From contig MU006089.1 of the NCBI GenBank assembly GCA_010093705.1, positions 229,570 to 293,569 of the forward strand: 64,000 bases of DNA. Direction: 5' to 3'. Made by a program: the position numbers and the translations under genes. Below, piece by piece: positions 1 to 9,509 of the stretch (position 1 is its first letter; the number at the start of each line of letters is the position of its first letter). Below the pieces are notes generated by a model. That model worked only from the letters and a program-made list of their open reading frames with translations, was not told the DNA's origin and searched no databases. Source of the stretch: Patellaria atrata CBS 101060 (Eukaryota; Ascomycota; Dothideomycetes; Patellariales; Patellariaceae).

Positions 1-1
1 G

Positions 2-214
2 TTTCCACGATTATCTATACTTGCAATTGAGATCCTCTCAATTCCAGCAATGAGCGATGAACCAGAACGAGTGTTTTCAGCAGCTCGTCGTACGGTATCA
101 TGGGAAAGATCACGCTTAAGTTCAAGAGAGTTAGAACATACTGAATGTCTTAAACATTGGGCAAAACAAAAAAATTTATTGAAAGGTTCGTACGATTTGT
201 TTAGTTTCACCTAA
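2..214 (+). CDS. hAT transposase, C-terminal dimerisation region (partial at window edge)
   Basis: Seventy in-frame codons end at TAA 212-214, and the 5' part is cut off by the window start. The translation contains MSDEPERVFSAARRTVSWER followed by a leucine-rich stretch ending in ECLKHWAKQKN. This is the classic hAT C-terminal dimerisation motif (S-x-x-x-ERxFS, then R-x-x-L and the ECLKxW helix). Transposases of this family cut and paste the element and bind its subterminal repeats, and the C-terminal region mediates assembly. No stop interrupts the visible part. The catalytic DDE residues lie upstream and cannot be judged. Confidence 0.88.
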   Translation, partial: FPRLSILAIEILSIPAMSDEPERVFSAARRTVSWERSRLSSRELEHTECLKHWAKQKNLLKGSYDLFSFT

Positions 215-316
215 TGGCTACTGATCTCAGACACACGTAAAGGTACAGATCACGTCTGAGTGCTACCAACAGCCCTGGATAGCTAGGCAAAGCAGAACAC
301 CGAAACGCCAGAACGC

Positions 317-883
317 TTAAACGCCAAAGAATACTTCGTACGAAGCTCTGCTCAACCAATGATTATAGCATTTTGGGGAGTAGCCCCTCATCGTCATCCA
401 GCACAATAGCATTCCCAGGGGCGGTGCCGTCAGCTCCGTCAACCCCTGAACCAGGTCCAAGCACCCTGGCTCCTTGAGCAGGCTTATCTGGACCACCAGC
501 TCGTACGGAACAGCGTGCTGTATGGTCGCGCCATTTGCAGTTGGCGCATGTTCCGCCAAAGTGTCCCTCAGCGCGGTGACAACTAAGGAAGGGACGGAAA
601 TCTCTCGTACGACAAGCCGCACAAGGATCAACGTCACCTCCACGAGACTGGATAAGAATCCCATTGACATATGACTGCCTATGAGATCCAATCTGCTCGG
701 TGTGATAGAGTCACGTACGAACTCAACATCAACACCTCCACCGACGGCCAGAAGTGCTCTATTCTGTGGGCTGTGACACCACGGAGCCAATTGCTGCTGT
801 GTTACGAGTAGCACCGGGTTGCGGTTCGCGTGAGCGGCAGCCGTGATCGCTGGGTTATAGAGAACTACTTGCGTATTGGCCAT
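317..883 (-). CDS. Hypothetical 188-aa protein carried inside the hAT element
   Basis: An ATG-initiated ORF of 188 codons lies on the strand opposite the transposase, so the two converge. I do not recognise a family. The protein has a hydrophobic central stretch around residues 75-105, rich in Leu and Val, and no signal peptide. Four of the element's CGTACG palindromes lie inside the ORF, so they are translated here (for example as Ser-Tyr-Glu near the C-terminus). It may be a genuine passenger gene, since some hAT elements carry a second ORF, or a chance open frame. No intron is needed to keep it open. Confidence that it is expressed is low. Confidence 0.35.
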   Translation of the reverse strand: MANTQVVLYNPAITAAAHANRNPVLLVTQQQLAPWCHSPQNRALLAVGGGVDVEFVRDSITPSRLDLIGSHMSMGFLSSLVEVTLILVRLVVREISVPSLVVTALRDTLAEHAPTANGATIQHAVPYELVVQISLLKEPGCLDLVQGLTELTAPPLGMLLCWMTMRGYSPKCYNHWLSRASYEVFFGV

Positions 884-1017
884 ACTATAGTCTTATTAGC
901 CTTCGTACGATAGGTTTAAGCTGAGTACTTACACTTTGAGTTACTAAAATCAAAGATTGAGAAGGAGAGAAGAAGAGAAGAAGAGAAATTCAAAAAAAAG
1001 ATGTATTTTATACAAAT

Positions 1018-1072
1018 TGGCAGGTAGGCAGGTGGGCCAGTAGACAGGTGGACAGGCAGGCACGTAGGCACG
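1018..1072. repeat. Degenerate GGCAGGT/GGACAGG tandem repeat
   Basis: Imperfect units of about 8 bp (AGGCAGGT, GGGCCAGT, AGACAGGT, GGACAGGC, AGGCACGT) follow a purine-rich GAGAAGAAG tract at about 958-1000. The tract lies within the non-coding part of the hAT element, between the second ORF and the terminal repeat. Confidence 0.6.
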
Positions 1073-1164
1073 CCCTCGTGCCTTCTATCTTAGAACAGCT
1101 ATAGATGTTATTCATAGCTATATAATCCCTTCGTACGAAGAGTATCTTTATTTTAATTAAATTT

Positions 1165-1318
1165 CTAAGAAAACGATAATATTTTAGTTGAATTCTAAAG
1201 AATATTAAAAAATCTTAAAATGCCAAGAGTATTGTTAAGGTATTATGATATTCGATACAATACCGATGAAATACCGAGAATACTAATACCTTATCGATAC
1301 GGATCGTTGGCCACACTG
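1165..1318. repeat. hAT right terminal region with terminal inverted repeat
   Basis: This AT-rich segment carries iterations of ATACCG/CGATA and a 9-bp inverted pair (AAGGTATTA near 1235, TAATACCTT at 1284-1292). It ends in GGATCGTTGGCCACACTG. Read from outside inwards the end begins CAGTGTGGCCAACGATCC, as expected for a hAT terminal repeat. The partner end is outside the window. Confidence 0.7.
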
Positions 1319-1421
1319 GTTCCTCGCGTCACCCCTGCAGCCCTACGCGTTTCCCCGTAGAATGAAATTCAGTTGGACTCAGGATATATCGCCATCTTCC
1401 AACGGTCTAGAACTTCCAATC

Positions 1422-4400
1422 ATGGCACCTTCATACCGGTCTTCTTCGCAAACTCATTCTTCCCAAGGGAAAAAGCAGCAGTCAATTTCAAACTTCTTTA
1501 CCCCCAAGCCAACGCAAACATCTGCACAACCATCTATACCGAAAACTTCCTCTCTCTCCCGAGCAGAGACAGAAAAGGAGAGTGAGAATGACAAGGAAAA
1601 TGACCTTTTCTTGAGTTCTGATGAAGAAGCACCAGTTCAGCCAAGACGGGCATCGCAAAAGTCAAAACGGGTACTGGATAATGGTGAAGGCGAATATGCA
1701 GAAAACCCGCCAGCCCCTAAGAAGTCGAGGAAGAACGGAGGGAATGACAGAGAGTTTGAAGATCCCAACCAAGGAGATGTTAGAACACAAGACGGTCTGG
1801 TGTTGCAGAACCATGCTTCGTCAAAGAGTCAACGCCCAGCTACGAAAAATGATGACCATCAGATACCTTCAATTCACCCGCGGACATTGAGATATATATT
1901 TTCCAGCTCATCGATTCCAGGACAAGTTGAAGGCGAATTGGACAATGACGAAACCAAGCAAAAAAAGGAGCAGTTACACCAACGCTTCGTAAAAAAGCTT
2001 GGGAGGCCAGACAGCATAGCGGATATCAAGAGGAAAAATCATTTCATTACCGAGGATGCAGCAGATGGGGAAGACGTTGAAGATGAAGAAGTTGACGAAG
2101 AGCCTGCATCTAAACCATTGAAGGGCAGGAAAGCGACTTCGACGAAAAAGACATCCACTAAACTTACGCCGATGGAGAAGCAAGTTTTAGAGATAAAAAA
2201 TAAGCATATGGATACCTTACTGGTTGTGGAAGTTGGGTACAAGTTTAGATTCTTCGGAGAGGATGCTAGAACTGCTTCAAAGGAGCTCGGAATTGTTTGT
2301 ATTCCAGGAAAATATAGATACGATGAGCGTACGTCGATCTCACACGCCAAGGTTTTGGCCTTTCTTAAGTTGAGGCTGTTATCTGATAATTTACAGATCT
2401 CTCTGAAGCTCACATAGATCGATTTGCATCTGCCAGCATTCCAGTACATCGTCTGCATGTCCACGTGAAGAGACTTGTTGCCGCAGGGTACAAGGTCGGC
2501 GTGGTACGCCAGGTTGAGACCGCAGCACTGAAAGCGGTTGGAGATAATCGCAATGGGCCATTCGTGCGCAAACTGACTAATCTCTACACCAAAGGCACGT
2601 ATATTGATGATGTAGAAGGACTTGAGGGTCCGTCTCCGGGTACTAACAGTACAGTACCGTCCTCTGGGTACATCCTTTGCTTAACAGAGACTAATGCGAA
2701 GGGATGGGGTAACGACGAGAAAGTACAGGTTGGAATTGTGGCCGTACAACCCGCGACTGGTGACATTATCTATGACGATTTTGAAGACGGCTTCATGAGG
2801 GGCGAAACGGAAACCCGGTTGCTTCATATTGCACCGTGTGAATTCCTCATCGTTGGTTGTCTGTCAAAAGCAACTGACAAGCTGATGAAAAATTTGTCTG
2901 CAAGCAAATCAAACGTTTTTGGTGATCAGGCAAGGGTAGAAAAAGTCGAAAAACCAAAGAGCATGGCCGCGCAATCGTACAGTCATATTTCTCAGTTCTA
3001 TGCAGAGAAAATGAAGAGCACTAGCAACCATCAAGAATCACAAGATCACGTCCTAGATAAAGTCCACCAGCTGTCTGAGCATGTAACTATCTGCCTTTCA
3101 GCACTTATTACTCACATGACCGAATACGGTCTGGAGCATATCTTTGACTTGACCAGGTATTTTCAACCTTTCAGTGCTCGTTCACATATGCTACTCAATG
3201 GCAACACATTATCCAGCCTTGAAATATATCAAAACCAAACAGATTACACTGCAAAAGGTAGTCTTTTCTGGACACTCGATCGAACCAGAACCCGATTCGG
3301 CCATCGATTGCTTCGCAAATGGGTCGGAAGGCCGCTTCTAGATAAACCCAAACTTGAAGAACGTACTTCCAGTGTTGAGGAGCTACGGGATATCGAACGG
3401 ACGGTCGCAGTCGAGAAATTAAAACATCTACTTTCCGACATCAAGATTGATCTCGAGAAGTCTTTGATCAGGATCTATTATGGAAAATGCACTCGCCCGG
3501 AATTCCTTTCTGTCTTACAAGCCCTGCAGAAGATCTCAAATGCATATGCTCATATTGAGTCTCCATCAGATGCAGGCTTCCGCTCCCGAAGCTTGAATGA
3601 AGCCATTGCTTCCCTCCCTAGAATTTCTAACTTCGTTATCTCTTATCTGGAGAGATTAAACGCTCAAGCTGCTAGGGAAGACGACAAGTATAATTTTCTC
3701 CGTGACGATCATGAAACTGACGACATCACTGAGCATAAACTCGGTATTGCCGCTGTGGAGCACGACCTTGACGCGCACCGTATGTTAGCGGCAGAGAAAC
3801 TCAAAAAGAAAAAGGTGGACTATGTCACTGTAGCTGGCATTGAGTTCCTTGTAGAGGTCGACAATAACTACCTCAAGAATGTGCCGGCCTCGTGGGCAAA
3901 AATATCTGGTACCAAGAAAGTATCAAGGTTTCACACTCCAGAAGTTGTCAAGATGATCCGAGAAAGAGACCAGCACAAGGAAGCCTTAGCTGCCGCTTGC
4001 GATAACGCTTTTAAGGACCTGCTCGCTGAGGTTGCAACCAAGTATCAAGAGCTCCGAGACTGTATCCAGTCTCTCGCAATGCTTGACTGCCTCTTGAGCC
4101 TAACGGAGATATCTTTACAACCCGGTTATGTCAAGCCTAAATTTACTGCTGAGGCGACCATTTCTGTCAAGGGGGGACGTCATCCCATGGTCGAGCAGCT
4201 TCTGCTTGATACTTACGTTCCCAACGATATTAATCTCTCTTCAGACAAGACTCGCGCGCTCCTTATTACAGGTCCCAACATGGGAGGCAAATCTTCGTAC
4301 GTACGTTCTGTAGCGCTTATTGCAATAATGGGTCAGATAGGCTCGTACGTTCCTGCTGAAAGTGCAGAATTGGGCATACTTGACGCAGTTTTCACTCGCA

Positions 4401-5017
4401 TGGGTGCCTTCGACAATATGATGAAGGGTGAGAGTACATTTATGGTCGAGCTAAACGAGACCAGCGACATACTCAAGCAAGCTACACCAAGATCGTTAGT
4501 CATCTTAGACGAGTTAGGTCGCGGTACGAGCACGCATGATGGTGTTGCTATCGCGGAGGCCGTACTCATGCATATGGTAACAGACGTCAAGGCTCTCACG
4601 CTATTCATCACACATTATCAGGATCTGAGCAAAATCGCCGAGAGATTTCGTCAAGAGAGCAGTCCAGTGTTGAAGAACGTGCATATGCGATTTACCGAAC
4701 AGCAAGAAGAGGGAATTGGAAAAGGCCAGATCACGTTCCTTTACGAAGTCGGGGATGGCGTGGCACATAGGAGCTATGGGCTTAATGTTGCTAAACTGGC
4801 AAATTTACCAAAGCTCGTGCTGGAAGTTGCTGCTGTAAAGAGTAGAGAGTTAGAAGAAAGCGTATTGAGGAGAAAACTTGGTAGGATGTAAGTTGCTATA
4901 TCCTTCACATCGTCATGGTAGCTAATGCTTGGCAGGGTCCAATTTGCTGGGCGCCTCGTTGATACCAATGCTAGCGATCTTTTGGACATCCTTGTGAAAG
5001 GTATGGAACAGTTGTAG
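1422..5017 (+). CDS. MSH3: DNA mismatch repair protein MSH3 (MutS homologue)
   Basis: MSH3 pairs with MSH2 as MutS-beta and recognises insertion-deletion loops in the nucleus. The model joins 1422-2328, 2397-4887 and 4936-5017 (introns 2329-2396 and 4888-4935) and gives 1159 aa, a normal size. Residues 19-26 form a PCNA-binding PIP box (QQSISNFF). A basic, acidic-patched tail is followed by the mismatch-binding domain ([10 protein letters not shown], then the ...[13 protein letters not shown] joint recreated by splicing), the lever and clamp domains, and the ATPase. The ATPase has a Walker A at about residue 927 (GPNMGGKSS) and a Walker B/signature [13 protein letters not shown]. The last exon restores the conserved end ...[11 protein letters not shown]. 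An in-frame ATG at 1362 would add 20 residues; 1422 is preferred because family members begin shortly before the PIP box. The hAT element ends only 103 bp upstream. Confidence 0.95.
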
Positions 5018-5609
5018 TCACCCAAATCAAACAGACTAGTCGCGTCATATTGTGGTAAAGGAATATATGGTTGTTCAAATTATATACGATTACAACAACG
5101 ATACGTATCATTTCCTCCTCGCCCAACTTGCGAAAGAGGATGAACAGATTTATCATGTCGATTAAGCTGTTGTGGACGCATGCTGCTCCCTCATAATACT
5201 TTTAGTCTCCAGGTGCTCTTAATGAGAATATGTACGATTGTTTACTTAAATACACTGTGCGTCAAATAGATCAGTGTACAACTCAGTTTGATATATTCAG
5301 GGGTCTATTATACAGTGCAAGTGACTATAAACTCACGAATTAAGAAACTATACGTTCCACCGGCATTGACCACGACCCCATCTGCTCCCATCAGGACATC
5401 GAGTCAGAGGATGAAATCGTCTCCCGCCCAATAAAGTTGCTCGGTGATCGTATGAATGGAGTGTTGAATCTGATAAGACTTCCAAGGTAATAAACTTCAA
5501 CGGCCTATGGTCGCATCGGTCATGCTCATCTGAACTTGCGTGTTGATCGAAAAAAATGCAGTGGTAAAAAGTCGTACGGCCCATGTTGTGATTTCAGTAC
5601 AATGAGGGT
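5018..5609. other. Intergenic region, nothing recognised
   Basis: AT-rich sequence lies between MSH3 and the small peptide gene. I see no convincing coding frame, RNA gene or repeat; the short ORFs here show no family features. Confidence 0.5.
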
Positions 5610-5753
5610 TTAAGAACGCGCTTGTCCGCGCCCTGAGCAGCCTTTCCGGTAGCTTCTCCACCGTTTCAAGTTACGGTTTTCTGACGCATCGGATACAGGA
5701 GCGGCTGCAACGACAGTGACAAGGGCAGCGATGATAAAAGCGCCGAGCTTCAT
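5610..5753 (-). CDS. Small secreted basic peptide (47 aa)
   Basis: The ORF begins MKLGAFIIAALVTVVAAAP, a textbook signal peptide with a probable cut after AAA. The mature part of about 28 residues is strongly basic, with a dibasic LKRW site that a Kex2-type protease could cut, a single cysteine and a C-terminus GCSGRGQARS. The frame stays open upstream of this ATG, but the start was chosen because it places the signal peptide first. I do not recognise a family. It could be a secreted effector-like or signalling peptide, or the first exon of a longer secreted protein, though I found no good 3' splice continuation. It sits alone between MSH3 and the tRNA synthetase. Confidence 0.45.
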   Translation of the reverse strand: MKLGAFIIAALVTVVAAAPVSDASENRNLKRWRSYRKGCSGRGQARS

Positions 5754-6940
5754 AGTATATAACACTGAAAAATCCAGCAGGTGGTTTGATAATGAATGAT
5801 GATTGAGACTTTGATAGTGAGTGGAAGCGGGTGGTAATCTAGCCAGGTCTAGATCCAGAGATTTTGTAGTTTGGGAGAGAGAAGAAAATTTTACTGGGGT
5901 TATCAAGGTCGGGCTTTAAATGATCCAACTTAGGGCAATTCAAAGGCACAGTCAATAAAGAGATGCTGAAGTGGTTGTCAATAGCATTGACAGTGATCTT
6001 CGCCCTAAAGGGGTCCTCAATAGCAGTTGCTGAAGACATCCGCTTTGTTCATAGAACCATAGCAGCTCCTCGACCAAGATTATTTTGGAAAGACTTACTC
6101 TAAGGAAGGGTGGAGGCAAAACTCTCCATATATGTAGTTGACACATCAACTATACCGCATGAAGGAATGTAGTCATCGAAACTCCACCAAGGTCGTGCAG
6201 AGGATATAGGATATATGAACTCAAGAATTAAGTGCAATGCAAGACGGGGAGCAGAAGGTCGTCAACAAAGTGCTCAACGAACATAGACTCCATGTCCCTC
6301 CTCTGGGAATACTATAGAAGGGCCCCTTTTGGCAGCATAAATGAAAGATGATCAGAGAGACCGAAAGGTCAGCTGAGGTAAGAAAGCCAGGAGTTCACAA
6401 GGGAGGAGACTCTTCCTCCCACGTCATATCCTTAGATTAGTCCGTTAAATTGAAGTTTAAAGTTCAGAGTATCTGACGGAAATGATGCTCAATAAGAATA
6501 CCCTAACCAAATGTGGTCTTCAATAAAGTAATTTTCAAACGTTTGATATGTTCCAGCTTGGAGAAGAGGTTTTTTCATTCAGCGAACAGTGGTGTACGGA
6601 TCTTTCATGGATATAACAATATAGGCACTAACAAGATGTGTCGAGTAGTTCGTTTACTGTAGCATGGTATGTTATTAACACTTAACTCGGTAATATCTCG
6701 TACGATGAATAAGGTCTGTTTTCCAAGTCGCTATTAGGGCTACCCTATTGAAACTTCTAACTATGGCCTTAATGAACGTTGATACAAATAGTCTGGGGAG
6801 ATGGCGGAGGTTGACGTTTCGTAGACGCAGGTGAGGTTAAGGTTAAAACTACGGAGGGTAGACAGTTCTCATTGGTCCATTTGCCGGGATCACGTGAAAG
6901 CGCGAAAAGGAGCGTAGCCCTACAAGCTTGTGAGGGCCAA
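5754..6940. other. Intergenic region upstream of the tRNA synthetase
   Basis: About 1.2 kb with no ORF that I can link to a family. It must hold the promoters of the small peptide gene (minus strand) and of the mitochondrial methionyl-tRNA synthetase (plus strand). No repeat or RNA gene was recognised. Confidence 0.45.
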
Positions 6941-9144
6941 ATGTTCTTCTGCAGAATGAGAATGAGACTTACCATATTCAATTCAAAGTTCAGCACTGCA
7001 ATACGACCATCTGCATCGGCATGGGTCTGTCCTTCCTGCATACTGCGATCTGCACCGCGACGCCGCATTGCAAATGTTGCTACACGGGATAAACCCTACT
7101 ACCTCTCTACGCCGATATTCTATGTCAATGCTGGTATGTAAAAGCTATTATTATTCTACTCAAGCCATACTAAAATACTATCTGTCAGCTCCACATGTAG
7201 GCCATCTATACACAATGGTTCTCGCAGACATCATCAAGCGATGGCAGATATTACAAGGGAAAAAGGTCATACTTTCTACGGGGACTGATGAACATGGCAT
7301 GAAGGTATCAAATAATGACTCACCCTAATTTGCGTCAGTGCTAATTGTTTATCAATTAGTAGATCCAACAAGCTGCTTGGAAAGCCGGTAATGATCCAAA
7401 ATCTTTCTGCGACGAAGGTGCCGATGTCTTCAAAGTACTACGAAAGCTCCCATCTCACGAAACGGCCTCATTCTAAACATTTGGCAGACTCTCGCCGCAC
7501 GTGCCGATGTTAGTCACGATCACTTCGTTCGCACGACCGACGCAAATCATAAAGAAGCCGTTCAATATGCCTGGGTAAGCTCAAGTGCCAACCCAGTTTT
7601 GGTTTCAATGTGCACCATGACTCTAATAGCATGGCAGAGACTTCTAAGAGATAGAGGGTACATCTACGCATCAAAACATGAGGGGTGGTATTCCGTCAGC
7701 GATGAGACGTTCTATCCTCAATCGGGAGTTCATCTCGTATTAGAACCGAGTACGGGTCGTAAAATGATGGTATTTTTTACCGTAAATCCGTCATAACTTA
7801 TCTGATATCACAAAGGCATCGATTGAGACTGGTAAGGAGGTTGAATGGACATCCGAAACAAACTATCATTTCCGACTATCAGCCTTCAAGTCCCAACTGC
7901 TCGATTTCTACGATCAGAATCCGGGATGGGTTATTCCAAATACACGTATGCAGGATGTCGTGCAGCAGGTATTACAAGGATTAGAAGACTTGTCAGTATC
8001 GCGCCCAACCGAGCGATTATCCTGGGGTATTAGGGTACCAGATGACGAAAGCCAGACCATTTACGTTTGGCTTGACGCCCTGTTGAATTATGCTACTATT
8101 ATAGGATACCCATGGACACCCGGTTACGAGCGGCTTGCAGGCTGGCCTGTAGACTTGCATGTGATTGGAAAAGACATTGTCCGGTTTGTTACTAACAGAC
8201 TCCCTCATAGCTAATAGCTGATACATATTCTCCAGGTTTCATTGTATCTACTGGCCCGCATTCCTTATGGCTTTAGATTTACCGCTCCCAAATCGGGTAT
8301 TAACAACGGCTCATTGGACCCTAGGGCGTCAGAAAATGGCAAAGTCAACTGGAAATGTTGTAAATCCCTTCTTCGCTATCGACCGTTTCGGTGTAGATGC
8401 CATGCGATATTACCTGGCACACGACGGTGCTATTACCGACGACTCCGATTATAGTAATGAATATATCATTGAGAGATATAAGAAAGGTTTGCAAAACGGT
8501 CTTGGTAACCTCGCAAGTCGAGTTCTTAGAGGCAAGTCGTGGAATGTGCAAGAATCGATCCAAACGACTCGATATCGGATTATCAACGATGACCCACCTG
8601 GCGAGTTCAGCAGAAAACAGTGGGCTTTGTTAAGGGACTTGCCAAACACGGTAAAAACCCACATGGAAGAATGTCAAGTTGGGCAGGCGCTGAAGGTCGT
8701 TATGGATGCGGTTTATCAGGTAAGAAACTGATGAGGTCTCGATCCACAGTTGAGAATGAGCGTCAAATTAACTGGAAATCTCAAAAGGGCAACAAATACT
8801 TGCATCACGCTGCTCCATGGTATCATGTGCCGCCGAGTCCCACGCACAATCCCAACACCCATATGAACGTTCCTCCAGAGTTTAAGCAGAGTCCTGAGGA
8901 TGCTGAATATGTCAACACATGTATATTTATCTGCGCAGAGACTCTCAGGCTCGTCGGTATTCTACTTCAACCCTACATGCCTACCAAATCCAACCAGTTA
9001 CTGGATATGCTAGGCGTGGACACCACCAGGCGAGCTTTTGAGTATGCGCATGTGGGAGCCGATGGTGACTATGGACAACCTAATGTTGATCTTGGCAAGG
9101 GGCATAAAGGCGCATTGTTCCCGCCTTTGTCCAGCGAATCCTAA
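6941..9144 (+). CDS. MSM1: Mitochondrial methionyl-tRNA synthetase
   Basis: This class I enzyme charges mitochondrial tRNA-Met. Eight exons (6941-7133, 7189-7304, 7363-7434, 7488-7574, 7638-7769, 7816-8183, 8236-8719, 8788-9144) keep one frame of about 602 aa. The N-terminus is basic and serine-rich, as a mitochondrial presequence should be; other in-frame ATGs at 6956 and 6962 are possible. The catalytic HIGH-type motif is APHVGHLY, created across intron 1. The KMSKS-type loop is KMAKSTGN. GTDEHGMK, DETFYPQSG and TIYVWLDALLNY are further family blocks, followed by the helical anticodon-binding domain. Seven introns of 46-68 bp. The acceptors of introns 5 and 7 end in AAG, which is less usual. 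The gene is convergent with the monooxygenase gene. Confidence 0.93.
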
Positions 9145-9509
9145 ATTTCGATTCAAAGTAGGTTGTATAAATGAATTGTAAAATACAATTTGTATAATGC
9201 GATAGTTGGTATAATAATTACTTCTACATACGACTTTGCGGTTACGCCATCTATTTTACACAAATTATCAATACAGAGTACAGTGACTCAATATCCGCTT
9301 AAAACGATAATGTGGGAGGCGAAGCTCGTCTTGTGACCTTTCCGAAGCGTGCCAGTCCTACTTGACACCGGTAGACTATCTTCTTTGATTCGAAATATAA
9401 AGGCTGGTGAGCATAAAAGAAGGCAAATATTAGACTGTATGTTCTCTTCATACAGCCAGGAGCGTCTGAATTGAAGGTGGCTTTCTTTTCTGGTAGTGAC
9501 TACTACATA
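9145..9509. other. Convergent 3' intergenic region
   Basis: This 365-bp AT-rich spacer lies between the stop codons of two convergent genes and presumably holds both 3' UTRs. Nothing else was seen. Confidence 0.5.

Larger units (their letters stand above)
89..1137. repeat. Eight dispersed CGTACG palindromes in the hAT end
   Basis: CGTACG occurs at 89, 189, 337, 502, 606, 714, 904 and 1132, spaced 100-230 bp apart. Two copies (334-345 and 1129-1140) sit in the perfect 12-bp palindrome CTTCGTACGAAG, and others share partial TTCGTACGA context. One copy would be expected by chance about every 4 kb, so eight in 1.3 kb is a strong excess. Elsewhere in the window I count roughly a dozen copies in over 60 kb. 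These are probably transposase-binding subterminal motifs. Confidence 0.75.
1..1318 (+). mobile_element. hAT-family DNA transposon, 3' portion
   Basis: The window opens inside a hAT element; its 5' part lies outside. Three things support this. The C-terminal dimerisation region of a hAT transposase is encoded at 2-214. CGTACG recurs eight times in the remaining 1.3 kb, as expected of subterminal transposase-binding motifs. The right end reads ...GGCCACACTG at 1309-1318, so read inward it begins CAGTGTGGCC, the usual hAT terminal form. The last 150 bp are AT-rich and contain the inverted pair AAGGTATTA / TAATACCTT. hAT elements make 8-bp target duplications; the predicted right copy is GTTCCTCG at 1319-1326, which cannot be tested without the left flank. 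The transposase end visible here is open. Whether the whole element is intact cannot be seen. Confidence 0.85.
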
